A stretch of DNA of 64,000 bases from the NCBI RefSeq assembly GCF_017301735.1, contig NZ_CP071090.1, positions 3,648,001-3,712,000 on the forward strand, in the 5' to 3' direction. The DNA comes from Pyxidicoccus parkwaysis. GTDB taxonomy: Bacteria > Myxococcota > Myxococcia > Myxococcales > Myxococcaceae. Positions 8,748 to 16,394 of the stretch are shown piece by piece. The position numbers and the translations under genes were made by a program. The notes beneath the pieces were generated by a model. The model was not told the DNA's origin. It did no database searches and saw only the letters and a program-made list of their open reading frames with translations. Position 1 is the stretch's first letter. Each line of letters begins with the position of its first letter.

Positions 8748-8799
8748 TAGGCAATCACAGACATGAATTCATGTGTCTGTGATTGTCTATGTTTTTTTT
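8748..8799 (+). terminator. Long hairpin followed by T8, intrinsic terminator on plus strand
   Basis: The arms AGGCAATCACAGACATGAA and TTCATGTGTCTGTGATTGTCT pair almost perfectly over about 19 bp, with a two-base bulge and the EcoRI-like GAATTC at the centre. Eight consecutive T residues follow at 8792-8799. This is a textbook intrinsic terminator for plus-strand transcription, yet no plus-strand gene ends here; the nearest plus-strand coding end is at 5810. That points to an unannotated short plus-strand transcript. On the minus strand the exit side is less T-rich. Confidence 0.65.
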
Positions 8800-8817
8800 G
8801 TTTGTAATTGTGTTTCA

Positions 8818-8836
8818 CGTGTCGACAGTGTCGACA
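8818..8836. promoter_or_regulatory. Perfect palindrome GTGTCGACA-G-TGTCGACAC
   Basis: A 9-bp perfect inverted repeat with a one-base centre lies 19 bases downstream of the oxygenase stop. It contains two SalI-type GTCGAC sequences. As a hairpin it would have almost no loop, so a dimer-binding site is more likely than a terminator. The TGTCG half also occurs in the dyad at 8490-8515. Confidence 0.45.
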
Positions 8837-8854
8837 CATGTATCGCCACGGCGG

Positions 8855-9961
8855 CTACGACTTCGCGCGCTGCTGGTTGAGGCGGTCGTAGTGGCGGTAG
8901 CCGAGCTTGTCGAGCGCGCTCGGGGGCGCGAGGCCGATGTCCACCAGCGTCTTGATGTCATAGGTGCCGGCGAGCACGGGCGGCGCGTAGTTCCGGATGG
9001 CCTCCGGGGTGCGGAACTTCTGCAGCGGGTAGAGCACCGTGCTGGTGTGCACGTGCATGAAGTGCGCGGCGGACTGGCGCTGCCAGCCGGACACGCCCGG
9101 CGCGGTGATGACGTGCGGCGTGGCGAGGAAGGTGCCGCCGGTGAGGATTTCGAGCTGCTGGCCCACCTGGGCGACGATGCAGCCGGCGGGCGCGGTGCCG
9201 CGCACCATCTTCCCCTTGGGGTCCTCCGCCGTCGCGCGGGTGCGCAGGTACAGGCCGCTCTTGTTGTCGGGGCCGGGCGCCGCGCGTCCGGACGGGTCGA
9301 GGAAGCGGCCTCCGGGGAGGAGCGTGAGGAGGTTGAAGTCCGTGTGCTCCTCGCCCCAGACGATGTCGGTGTTCACCTGTGCCTCGGTGAGCGGCAGGTA
9401 CTGGAGGGCGCGGGTGACGTGCGGGGCGCGCTGGCAGAAGTCGGCGAACACCGTCTCGGGCAGGCCCAGCGCGAGGGCCGCGCCGCGCAGGAGCTTCAGG
9501 CCGGCCTCATGGAGGGAGCGGCCGAGCTGCATGATGCCGTCCTGGAAGAAGGCGGGCGGGTTCGCGGGCCAGACGTTCTCCGGGTACAGCTCGGGGAACT
9601 CCATGGCGGCCTGTTCGTCGTTGGGGTAGGGCGCGACGAAGTAGCACTCCTTGAAGTCCGGCTGGCCGTTGCCGGCGACGGCGACCTCGGTGTTCGGCGG
9701 CGTCCAGCCGCGCTGGTACCAGATGTCGGCGCGGCCGAAGGGCTTCTTGGCCTCGGCGGGGCGGGCGATGAACTCGGCGAAGGCGTCGTAGTAGCGGTTG
9801 AGCGCCTGCGTATCGACGCCGTGGTTCTTCAGGTACACGAGGCCGAAGACGCCGAACGCCTCGCGGATCGCCGCGGACGCGCGCTCGATGCCCGCCGGGT
9901 CATTCGACGAGAGGTCGGCGAGGTCGACAGTGGGGATGTTCAGCGAAGAGGTCTCGGCCAT
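8855..9961 (-). CDS. Fe(II)/2-oxoglutarate-dependent oxygenase, isopenicillin-N-synthase-like
   Basis: This 368-aa enzyme has the N-terminal (DIOX_N) and C-terminal double-stranded beta-helix regions of the isopenicillin N synthase / plant 2OG oxygenase family. The N-terminal part reads NIPTVDLADLS and then EAFGVFGLVYLKNHGV. The facial triad is visible: H206-x-D208 in EEHTDFNLLTLL and H283 in ATPHVITAPG. An R-x-S pair at 295-297 binds the 2-oxoglutarate carboxylate. It should hydroxylate, desaturate or cyclise a small molecule; the substrate cannot be read. ATG 9961 is used because it directly precedes the family N-terminus; the frame is open far upstream only because it lies antisense to the symporter. 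It is divergent from the symporter over about 200 bases, which contain no other gene. Confidence 0.88.
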   Translation of the reverse strand: MAETSSLNIPTVDLADLSSNDPAGIERASAAIREAFGVFGLVYLKNHGVDTQALNRYYDAFAEFIARPAEAKKPFGRADIWYQRGWTPPNTEVAVAGNGQPDFKECYFVAPYPNDEQAAMEFPELYPENVWPANPPAFFQDGIMQLGRSLHEAGLKLLRGAALALGLPETVFADFCQRAPHVTRALQYLPLTEAQVNTDIVWGEEHTDFNLLTLLPGGRFLDPSGRAAPGPDNKSGLYLRTRATAEDPKGKMVRGTAPAGCIVAQVGQQLEILTGGTFLATPHVITAPGVSGWQRQSAAHFMHVHTSTVLYPLQKFRTPEAIRNYAPPVLAGTYDIKTLVDIGLAPPSALDKLGYRHYDRLNQQRAKS

Positions 9962-10162
9962 GGTGGCCAAGGTGTATCGCTCCTCGGGGCGGAAGGGGAG
10001 ACCCTGCTGCGAGGTTCCGGTCCACTGGACGGGGAGGCGACCGCCTCCTACCCGCCCTGGGAGGGGCGGGCAGGGGTAATCGGGTCTCAAATCCGCCTGC
10101 GAACCCCTGCGCGCCCCCGGGCCCTCCGTTATCGTCCGCCGTCGCTCACCGAGGTGCTCACC

Positions 10163-11437
10163 GTGAAGACGCTCTTCTCCGCCTGGTTCCGCATTCCCTT
10201 CTGGCAGCGGGTGCTCGGTTCCTTCGTGCTCGGGGCGCTGGTCGGATGGCTCGTGGGGCCTGCGTCGGGCACGTGGTTCCAGCCGCTCGGCACGCTCTAC
10301 GTCAACCTCATCAAGATGATCGCCACGCCGCTGGTGTTCTTCGCGGTCATCAACGCCGTGGCCGCGCTCCATGGGCAGAAGAGCGTGGCCGCGCTCGGCG
10401 GCAAGACGTTCCTCTGGTTCGCCATCACCGCCGCGCTCGCCGTCGCCGTGGGGCTCGGCGCCGGTACCCTCCTGAAGCCCGGCGTCGGCGTGGGCAAGCT
10501 CCAGCTCGCCGAGAACTACACGCCCCGCGAGGTCCCCGGCCCGGTCCAGGTGCTCCTCGACGTGGTGCCCACCAACCCGTTCGCCGCGCTGGCCGGAGGG
10601 AAGATCCTCCAGGTCATCTTCTTCGCCGGCCTCCTCGGCTTCGCCCTCGTCAAGCTCGGAGAGAAGACGGCGCGCCTGCGCGAGCTGGTCCGCGAGGCCA
10701 GCGACGCGATGATTCAAGTCACGCGCTTCGTGCTGGAGCTCACCCCGCTGGGCACCTTCGGCCTCATCGCCGCGCTCGTGGGCACCTATGGCTTCGAGCG
10801 CCTGCTGCCCCTCGGCCGCTTCGTGTTCGCGCTGTACCTCGCGTGCGCGCTGCACGTCATCTTCGTCTACGGCGGCCTGCTGCTCGCGCACGGGCTCAAC
10901 CCGCTGCGCTTCTTCCGAGGCGCCGCGCCCGGCATGCAGGTGGCCTTCGTCAGCTCGTCCAGCTTCGCGTCCATGCCCGTGGCCCTGCGCAGCGTCACGC
11001 AGAACCTGGGCGTCAACAAGGACTACGCCTCCTTCGCGGTGCCGCTCGGGGCCAGCATCAAGATGGACGGCTGCGGCGCCATCTACCCGGCCATCGCCTC
11101 GCTCTTCGTCGCGCAGTACTTCGGCCTGGAGCTGTCCGCCTCGCAGTACTTCGTCATCCTCCTCGCCTCGGTGCTGGGCAGCTTCGGCACCGCGGGCGTG
11201 CCCGGCACCGCCGTGGTCATGGCCACCGTGGTGCTCAGCTCCGCGGGCCTGCCGCTGGAGGGCCTGGGCTACCTCATCGCCATCGACCGCGTGCTCGACA
11301 TGATGCGCACGCTCACCAACGTCACCGGGCAGATGCTCGTGCCGGTGCTGGTGGCCCGCGAGGAGGGACTGCTCGACGAGGCCGTCTACAACCGCGCCGC
11401 CTCCAACGTGGGGCTGGAGAAGGAGGTCGCGGAGTAG
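10163..11437 (+). CDS. Dicarboxylate/amino acid:cation symporter (DAACS)
   Basis: This 424-aa inner-membrane transporter is of the GltP/DctA type (SDF family), which takes up glutamate, aspartate or C4-dicarboxylates with Na+ or H+. The first helices include VLGSFVLGALVGW and FVNLIKMIATPLVF-like segments typical of the family. The serine-rich re-entrant hairpin is SSSSFASMPVAL. The substrate and cation motif appears as IKMDGCGAIYPA, a variant of the usual NMDGTA/NMDPTG type. The C-terminal motif is AIDRVLDMMRTLTNV. GTG 10163 is chosen because GAGGTG lies about 6 bases upstream and the first helix follows directly; the same frame is open further upstream but is antisense to the oxygenase. It may share divergent regulation with the oxygenase. 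Confidence 0.92.
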   Translation: MKTLFSAWFRIPFWQRVLGSFVLGALVGWLVGPASGTWFQPLGTLYVNLIKMIATPLVFFAVINAVAALHGQKSVAALGGKTFLWFAITAALAVAVGLGAGTLLKPGVGVGKLQLAENYTPREVPGPVQVLLDVVPTNPFAALAGGKILQVIFFAGLLGFALVKLGEKTARLRELVREASDAMIQVTRFVLELTPLGTFGLIAALVGTYGFERLLPLGRFVFALYLACALHVIFVYGGLLLAHGLNPLRFFRGAAPGMQVAFVSSSSFASMPVALRSVTQNLGVNKDYASFAVPLGASIKMDGCGAIYPAIASLFVAQYFGLELSASQYFVILLASVLGSFGTAGVPGTAVVMATVVLSSAGLPLEGLGYLIAIDRVLDMMRTLTNVTGQMLVPVLVAREEGLLDEAVYNRAASNVGLEKEVAE

Positions 11438-11484
11438 CCGCGTCACACTGACAACGCTTGGACGCTCGGGGCGTTGCCGGGTGG

Positions 11485-11899
11485 ATGGGGGCCTTGCCGG
11501 AAGGCAGACTCCCTTTCGTGCAATTCCATACGCAAACGCTGTCGCTGGCGGGTGCGCCCGCACTGGCCGTCCACGTGGGCTCGCGGGAGGAGGCGCTGCG
11601 CAAGGGCGCGGTGTTGCTCTTCCATGGGCTCGGCGCGTCGAAGGAGGTGCACACGGCGGAGCTGTCTGCCTTCGCCTCGCGCGGGCTCTATGCCGTGGGC
11701 GTGGATGCCGTGGGCCACGGCGCCCGGCGCTACCCGGACTTCGACACGCGCTTCAGCTTCGAGGACCCGCGCCGCCGCCACGAGGAGTTCCTCACGGTGG
11801 TCCGCGAGAGCGCGCGACATGATGCCGATGCACGACTGGGAGGAAGCCATCCGCGGCGCGGTGGCGTGGATGGACCGCTTCGTGGCCGGGGCGCGGTGA
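11485..11899 (+). pseudogene. Alpha/beta hydrolase remnant with internal deletion and frame change
   Basis: From ATG 11485 the first frame gives about 110 residues of a normal alpha/beta hydrolase N-terminus: a beta strand with PALAVHV, then VLLFHGLGASKEVH (oxyanion HG motif), then GVDAVGHGARRYPD. It then stops resembling the family at about 11815. From there a different plus frame encodes MMPMHDWEEAIRGAVAWMDR, which is the usual last helix of such hydrolases including the catalytic-His neighbourhood, followed by a stop at 11899. The middle of the protein, including the nucleophile elbow GxSxG, is absent. The simplest explanation is an internal deletion of about 400 bases that also changed the frame. 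It lies tail-to-tail against the decarboxylase-like gene. Confidence 0.7.
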
Positions 11900-11900
11900 G

Positions 11901-12590
11901 TCACTTCACCTTCAGCTCGTGCTCGCCGCCCGGGTAGACGAACGAGTCGCGGGGCGCGTACCAGCACCACGCCTCCACCTTCTGCAGCGGATTGGACGGG
12001 CGCAGCGCCCACGTCGGGTGGTCCGGCGCGAGGAACTCCAGGGACATGAGCTCGAAGCCGGAGGCAATCTCGCCGACGTACGGGTAGTTGCCGGCCATCA
12101 GCTTGGGGCCCACCTGCGTCACGTACATGAGCTGGCCGCGCGCCACCGAGGCCACCTGCGAGCCCACGCGCGCCACCGTGCGGACGATGGGGATGCCATC
12201 CACACGCGTCGTCGCCACCAGTCGCCCTTCCTCCAGCTCCAGCGTCGTCGAGCCCGAGGACGCGGGGACGCCGCGCGCGCCCACGTAGTCGCGCACCGTC
12301 TGCGAGGAGTTGAGGTAGTGCGTGAAGAAGCGGCCCGGCGTCACGCCGTCCGGCGCCGTGTGGTCCGCGAGGTCCAGGCCCATGTACGTCAGCGAGTACG
12401 CGCCGAAGCCCGACGTCTGGTCCGCCGAGTCCACCACGTACTGGTTCATGAAGAGGGCGCGGTTGGCCGCGGGCGACAGGCCTTTCGGCAGCAGCGCGGC
12501 GGCGGCCTTCGGGTCGGCGGGAATCCAGCTCGAATACAGCATGCGGCTGTTGATGACGAGCTGTGGCGCTGCGAGGGTGCTGGCAGTCAT
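11901..12590 (-). CDS. Acetoacetate-decarboxylase-like protein
   Basis: This 229-aa protein has the overall layout of the acetoacetate decarboxylase (ADC) superfamily: SRMLYSSWIPADPKAAAALLP near the start, a central beta-cone region, LMYVTQVGPKLMAGNYPYVGE and a C-terminal EAWCWYAPRDSF segment. Classical ADC forms a Schiff base through a Lys next to a second Lys (EEKK region). I do not see a clear KK pair here, so decarboxylase activity should not be assumed. ATG 12590 is chosen because AGGAG lies 5-9 bases upstream; ATG 12608 and a longer frame to 12722 lack such a site. It converges with the hydrolase remnant one base away and is downstream of, and parallel to, no other clear operon gene. 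Confidence 0.7.
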   Translation of the reverse strand: MTASTLAAPQLVINSRMLYSSWIPADPKAAAALLPKGLSPAANRALFMNQYVVDSADQTSGFGAYSLTYMGLDLADHTAPDGVTPGRFFTHYLNSSQTVRDYVGARGVPASSGSTTLELEEGRLVATTRVDGIPIVRTVARVGSQVASVARGQLMYVTQVGPKLMAGNYPYVGEIASGFELMSLEFLAPDHPTWALRPSNPLQKVEAWCWYAPRDSFVYPGGEHELKVK

Positions 12591-12736
12591 GAGCGGCTCC
12601 TGTGACATGGCGCCGCCAGCGGCCCCTACCGGGCCCCAGCGGCCGGGTGAATTCCCCTTCACATCATTCGGAGCGAGCCACACGGACGGGTTGCCGTAAA
12701 TCGCCCCCACGGGTCGTTTCACCCTGGCGCGGAGCG

Positions 12737-15634
12737 TTACAGCGCGCGGGTGAGGGTGACGGGGTACGTGCGTCCCTCGCGGTGGATGACGAGCGTGGCC
12801 GGGCTGCCCGGTGTGCCCAGCTCGCGCCGGCGGGCCTCGCCCGCGTCGAGCACCGTGACGCCGTCGATGGCCTTCACCACGTCGCCCACGCGCAGCGAGG
12901 CCGCCGGTCCCGCCTCCGCAATCCAGCTCACCGTGACGTCGTCACCGCTCATGCCGAAGTAGAGCCCCAGGCGTCCGGGCTCCACGCGCGCGGGCCCCAT
13001 GCGCCAGTCGCCGAGGTCCACTGCCTTGCCGGACACCAGCGTCACCTGCCGGTCCGCGAGCTGACCCGCCCGGCCCCAGGCGATGACCCGGTGCGCGCCC
13101 GCTGCGACGTCCTCCACGCGGAAGCGTCCGTCCGCTCCGGCCGTGGGGGAGAAGACTCCGTCCACGTCCACGAACCCGCCCGCGATGGGCGCACCCGACG
13201 CATCCACGAGGCGCCCCGAGAGACTGCCTCCCGCCTCCACGACGACGTCCACCCGCGTGACGGCGTCGGCGGTGACGGTGGCCTCCGCCTTGCCGGCGCG
13301 GCCATCCGGGAGCGTGGCGGTGAGGGCAACCCTTCCCGCCACCATGTCGTCGACGACGAAGCGGTCTCCGGCGAAGTCGAGCTCCTGGCGCGTGAGGAAG
13401 TCGTCGTCGGTGCGCAGGGCCGTCACCACCAGCCGGAAGCCCTGCACCGCGCGGCCTCCCGCCGAGCGCACCGTGCCCGTCAGCCGTCCGCCCGCCGTGA
13501 GCTGGAGCGTGACGGCCGTGCGCGACGACGGCACCGAGGGCAGGTCTCCCCGGCGTCCGCCATTCGTGGCCCAGAGGTGGACCGAGGCACTGCCCACGCT
13601 GTCCGTCACCAGCGTCACCTGTCCCGAGGCGTCGGTGATTTCCTCCATCAGGATTTCGTTCTTCCCCGGCTCGCCGCCCATCACCGTCGCGAGCACGCTG
13701 GGCGCGCCATTGGGCTCGAGCACGGTGACGGTGATGGGACGGCTCGCCTCGCGCACCTCCAGTTCCACTCGCTTCGTGCCTCCGGCCTCCAGCTCTACGA
13801 ACTTCTCCTGGTCGCCACTCTGATTGCCGGTGTCCGTCATCCACGCGATGAGCCGGTATCGGCCCGCGCGCACTCGCATGGACCACGCACCGTCGGCACT
13901 GGCGGCGACCCTCACGGACTCGGAGTGGGACGCGCCGACCTTCAGCGCGGAGACGGTGACGGGCCTGGGCGGCACACCGCCTCCACGAAGGCGGACCGTT
14001 CCCTCGAGCTGGCCCTCTTCGTGGAGTTGGATGCGCACGCGGCTCGTCTCGCCCGGGGAGACCTTCACCATCTCGCGGCCGTTGGGCTCGCTGCCGGGAC
14101 GGCGGGCGGAGACGTACACCTCTCCCGGTGGCAGCCCTTCGAGCGTGAAGTTGCCCTGCGCGTCCGTCACCGTGACGAGCGCGCCTTCCATCGGCGCCAT
14201 GCGCCAGCGCGTCTCGGGCGTGACGTGGACTCCGGCCACCGGCTTCTCGGACTCGTCCACCACCGTGCCCTCGATGCGTCCGTGTGCTTCCAGCTCGGCG
14301 ACGAGGTCGAAGCGCTGGCCGTCGAGGATGCTGACTCCGCCTCGCGTCCATTTCTTGAAGCCGCGTGCGCGCACCGTCACCGCGTACATTCCCGGCGCGA
14401 GCGCGCCCGCCTCGAAGCGGCCGTTCTCTCCGGAGATGGCACCGGCGACCTCGGTCGGGTCCGCGTCGGGGCTGACGGTGAGGGAGCCTGGTGTGACGGA
14501 GACCGTGGCGCCCGCGATGGGCTCGCCCGAGCCCTTGCGCCGGACGACTCCCGCGAGCGAGGCCGAGGCGCCCAGGCGGATGCGCACGTCCCGCACCGTC
14601 ATCCCCGCGCCCACCGTGACACGCGACGGAGCCGCGCCCGTCCGGGCTCCCTGGCGCGCGGCCACCTGGTACACGCCGGGAGGCACGTCGAGCGAGAAGC
14701 CTCCGCCCTCGCTCGTGTCGGTCTCCACCGCGTCACCTGTCCCCGAGGCGATGACGCGTGCGCCCGCCGCGGGCTTGCCGTCGGGCAACTCGACGAAGCC
14801 CTCGATGAAGGCCGAGCCCTCCAGCTCGACGGTGAGCCCGGAGGAGGGCACGTGGACGCGCCCGATTCGCTTGGGGGCATGTCCCGGTGCGCGGGCGTCC
14901 AGCTGGTATTCGCCGGCCGCGAGCCCCTCGAAGCGGAAGGTGCCGCTTCCGTCGCTGGTGGTGGCGTGGCGCTCCTCGTCGGGCATCGACGCGCGCATGG
15001 AGAGCGCGGTGGGCAGCACGAGGTCATTGCTGGACGCGCGGGGCGTCAGCGTGAGCTCCACGAGAGGCACGGGAGCACGCGAGTCCCGCTCCACGGTGAC
15101 ACCTTCGAGCGTGCCACCCGTGTCGAGCGTGAGCCGTACCGACGTCATGGTTTCGCCGCGAGGGCGCGTGACGTGGGCGCGCGCCGTGGCGGAGCCGTCC
15201 GCTCGTGCGGTGACGAGGTAGTTCCCCGGGCGCGCGGGCAGCACGAGGACGCCCGCTTCGTCGGTGACGCCATTGCCCGCGATGAACCAGCCGGGCTTCC
15301 CCGCGCGGGAGGTGCCTTGCAGATAGAGCGTCACGTGCGCGTCCTTCGTCGGCCCCGTGGCGCTGTGCACCTCCGTTCGCAGGGTGCCTTCCTCCTCGCG
15401 CATCGGTTCATCGACTCGGGGCGTTCCGCTCTCGGTGGCGGAGGCGTTCACGGCCGTGGGTGGGGCCACACTGCTTGGGACACCCTGGCGGGGGCGCTCG
15501 ACAGGGCCAGGCGCGGAGGCGGTGGCAGCCTCGGAGGTGGTGGCGCTGTTCGTGCCGGACCTGGCGGCCCACCAGAGCCCGGCCCCGATGAAGGCCGCGA
15601 CCATGGCCACGAAGATGAGTGCGTTCCGTTTCAT
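12737..15634 (-). CDS. Secreted or anchored multi-repeat protein (carboxypeptidase-regulatory-like domains) with C-terminal PDZ
   Basis: This 965-aa protein starts at ATG 15634 after GAGAGGG. A single hydrophobic signal anchor lies at residues 5-24. After a Ser/Thr/Pro/Ala linker come about nine to ten beta-sandwich repeats of the carboxypeptidase regulatory-like / CarboxypepD_reg type. Each has the cadence G-x-V-x(3)-G-x-P-x2-GA-x-V followed by GxFxLxGLxPGxYxVxAR. The last 90 residues look like a PDZ domain (LGLYFGMSG, then VGDVVKAIDGVTVLDAGEAR). Such repeats are stalks or adhesion modules in the envelope, and PDZ domains bind C-terminal peptides or substrates. No enzyme domain is visible. 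The gene is divergent from the ArsR gene at 15816 and ends 147 bases before the decarboxylase-like gene's start, on the same strand. Confidence 0.85.
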   Translation of the reverse strand: MKRNALIFVAMVAAFIGAGLWWAARSGTNSATTSEAATASAPGPVERPRQGVPSSVAPPTAVNASATESGTPRVDEPMREEEGTLRTEVHSATGPTKDAHVTLYLQGTSRAGKPGWFIAGNGVTDEAGVLVLPARPGNYLVTARADGSATARAHVTRPRGETMTSVRLTLDTGGTLEGVTVERDSRAPVPLVELTLTPRASSNDLVLPTALSMRASMPDEERHATTSDGSGTFRFEGLAAGEYQLDARAPGHAPKRIGRVHVPSSGLTVELEGSAFIEGFVELPDGKPAAGARVIASGTGDAVETDTSEGGGFSLDVPPGVYQVAARQGARTGAAPSRVTVGAGMTVRDVRIRLGASASLAGVVRRKGSGEPIAGATVSVTPGSLTVSPDADPTEVAGAISGENGRFEAGALAPGMYAVTVRARGFKKWTRGGVSILDGQRFDLVAELEAHGRIEGTVVDESEKPVAGVHVTPETRWRMAPMEGALVTVTDAQGNFTLEGLPPGEVYVSARRPGSEPNGREMVKVSPGETSRVRIQLHEEGQLEGTVRLRGGGVPPRPVTVSALKVGASHSESVRVAASADGAWSMRVRAGRYRLIAWMTDTGNQSGDQEKFVELEAGGTKRVELEVREASRPITVTVLEPNGAPSVLATVMGGEPGKNEILMEEITDASGQVTLVTDSVGSASVHLWATNGGRRGDLPSVPSSRTAVTLQLTAGGRLTGTVRSAGGRAVQGFRLVVTALRTDDDFLTRQELDFAGDRFVVDDMVAGRVALTATLPDGRAGKAEATVTADAVTRVDVVVEAGGSLSGRLVDASGAPIAGGFVDVDGVFSPTAGADGRFRVEDVAAGAHRVIAWGRAGQLADRQVTLVSGKAVDLGDWRMGPARVEPGRLGLYFGMSGDDVTVSWIAEAGPAASLRVGDVVKAIDGVTVLDAGEARRRELGTPGSPATLVIHREGRTYPVTLTRAL

Positions 15635-15760
15635 TTCCCTCTCCAGAAGCCAGCCTCGCGAGGAACGGCCAGATGACAGCGGCGTCCATTTCAGGTTCCC
15701 AGCTTTCGCTGCCCGATTGCACGAAGCCTCCAGCCCTGAGGCGGAGAAGGAGCCGCGCCG

Positions 15761-15807
15761 CCGACAAACTTTCTTTGTCTTGACTGATAAAGTTTGTCGG
15801 AGTTACA
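15761..15807 (+). promoter_or_regulatory. Promoter and operator of the ArsR-AHSA1 pair
   Basis: A perfect 12-bp inverted repeat, CCGACAAACTTT at 15761-15772 and AAAGTTTGTCGG at 15789-15800, surrounds a likely sigma-70 promoter: TTGACT at 15780-15785, 16-bp spacer, GTTACA at 15802-15807. The right arm sits between the -35 and -10 elements, so a dimer bound here would block transcription. It is immediately upstream of the ArsR-type gene, which suggests autoregulation. The transcript would begin only a few bases before the ATG at 15816. Confidence 0.7.
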
Positions 15808-15815
15808 AGGCGGGC

Positions 15816-16394
15816 ATGTCGAAGGAAGGCAGCGCGGCGAAAGCCCGGCCCATGCGGGCGCGAATCCTGGAGCGGCTGGCGACGCCCACCACGGCGGCGG
15901 CGCTCGCGCGCGAGCTGGAGACGTCGCGGCAGAAGGTGGGCTACCACCTGAAGGAGCTGGAGCAGCAGGGGCTGGTGGAGCTGGTCGAGGAGCGCCGCAA
16001 GGGCAACGTGGTGGAGCGGCTGGTCAAGGCCAGCTCCCGCGCATACCTCGTGTCCGCCGAGGCGCTGGCTTCGCTCGGCCCGGACCCGGCCGCCGCGGTG
16101 GACCGCTTCTCGTCCGCGTACCTCATTGCCGTCGCCGCCCGCAGCGTGCGGGAGGTAGCCACCCTGCGCGAGCGCGCGCAGAAGGCAGGCAAGACGCTGC
16201 CGACATTCAGCCTTCAAGCCGACGTGCGTTTCGCCAACGCGAAGGCACGGCATGCCTTCGCCGAGGAACTGGCGGACGCCGTGGCCCGCCTGGTCGCGCG
16301 CCACCATGACGAGAGAGCCGAGGGAGGGCGTCACTACCGTCTGTTCCTCGGTGTGCACCCCGCAGCCGCCCCCGAGAAGGAGAGCCCCGAGTGA
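15816..16394 (+). CDS. ArsR-type winged-helix transcriptional regulator
   Basis: This 192-aa protein has an N-terminal winged-helix domain of the ArsR/HTH_20 class: RARILERLATPTTAAALARE, then TSRQKVGYHLKELEQQGLVEL as recognition helix and wing. The C-terminal 110 residues are a helical domain often found in regulators paired with AHSA1 proteins, with no obvious metal-binding Cys cluster, so metal sensing is unlikely. The gene overlaps the AHSA1-type gene by 4 bases (GTGA), a common pairing in actinobacteria and myxobacteria. The perfect palindrome just upstream is a natural operator. ATG 15816 has no strong Shine-Dalgarno but fits the predicted transcript start. Confidence 0.88.
   Translation: MSKEGSAAKARPMRARILERLATPTTAAALARELETSRQKVGYHLKELEQQGLVELVEERRKGNVVERLVKASSRAYLVSAEALASLGPDPAAAVDRFSSAYLIAVAARSVREVATLRERAQKAGKTLPTFSLQADVRFANAKARHAFAEELADAVARLVARHHDERAEGGRHYRLFLGVHPAAAPEKESPE

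Larger units (their letters stand above)
8391..8854. other. AT-rich non-coding island with repeats, hairpin and palindromes
   Basis: This 464-base gap lies upstream of the hybrid kinase (minus) and downstream of the oxygenase (minus). Its right half is strikingly AT-rich for this genome. From left to right it holds a dyad TGTCGC-N14-GCGACA (8490-8515), three copies of a 17-bp motif each followed at fixed distance by TTCAG, a long hairpin with T8, and a perfect odd palindrome at 8818-8836. No continuous coding frame covers the repeats: copies 1 and 2 share a frame, copy 3 does not. The island may be an array of regulatory sites for the kinase promoter, a plus-strand small RNA with its own terminator, or both. 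Confidence 0.6.

Noticed and set aside
9962-11563. Upstream extension of the Fe(II)/2OG oxygenase frame
   Set aside because: The added 534 residues are antisense to the symporter gene; the oxygenase family N-terminus begins at 9961.
12602-15676. 1024-codon plus-strand frame
   Set aside because: It is antisense to the multi-repeat PDZ protein, is rich in Arg/His/Ala/Gly and has no domain or start signal.
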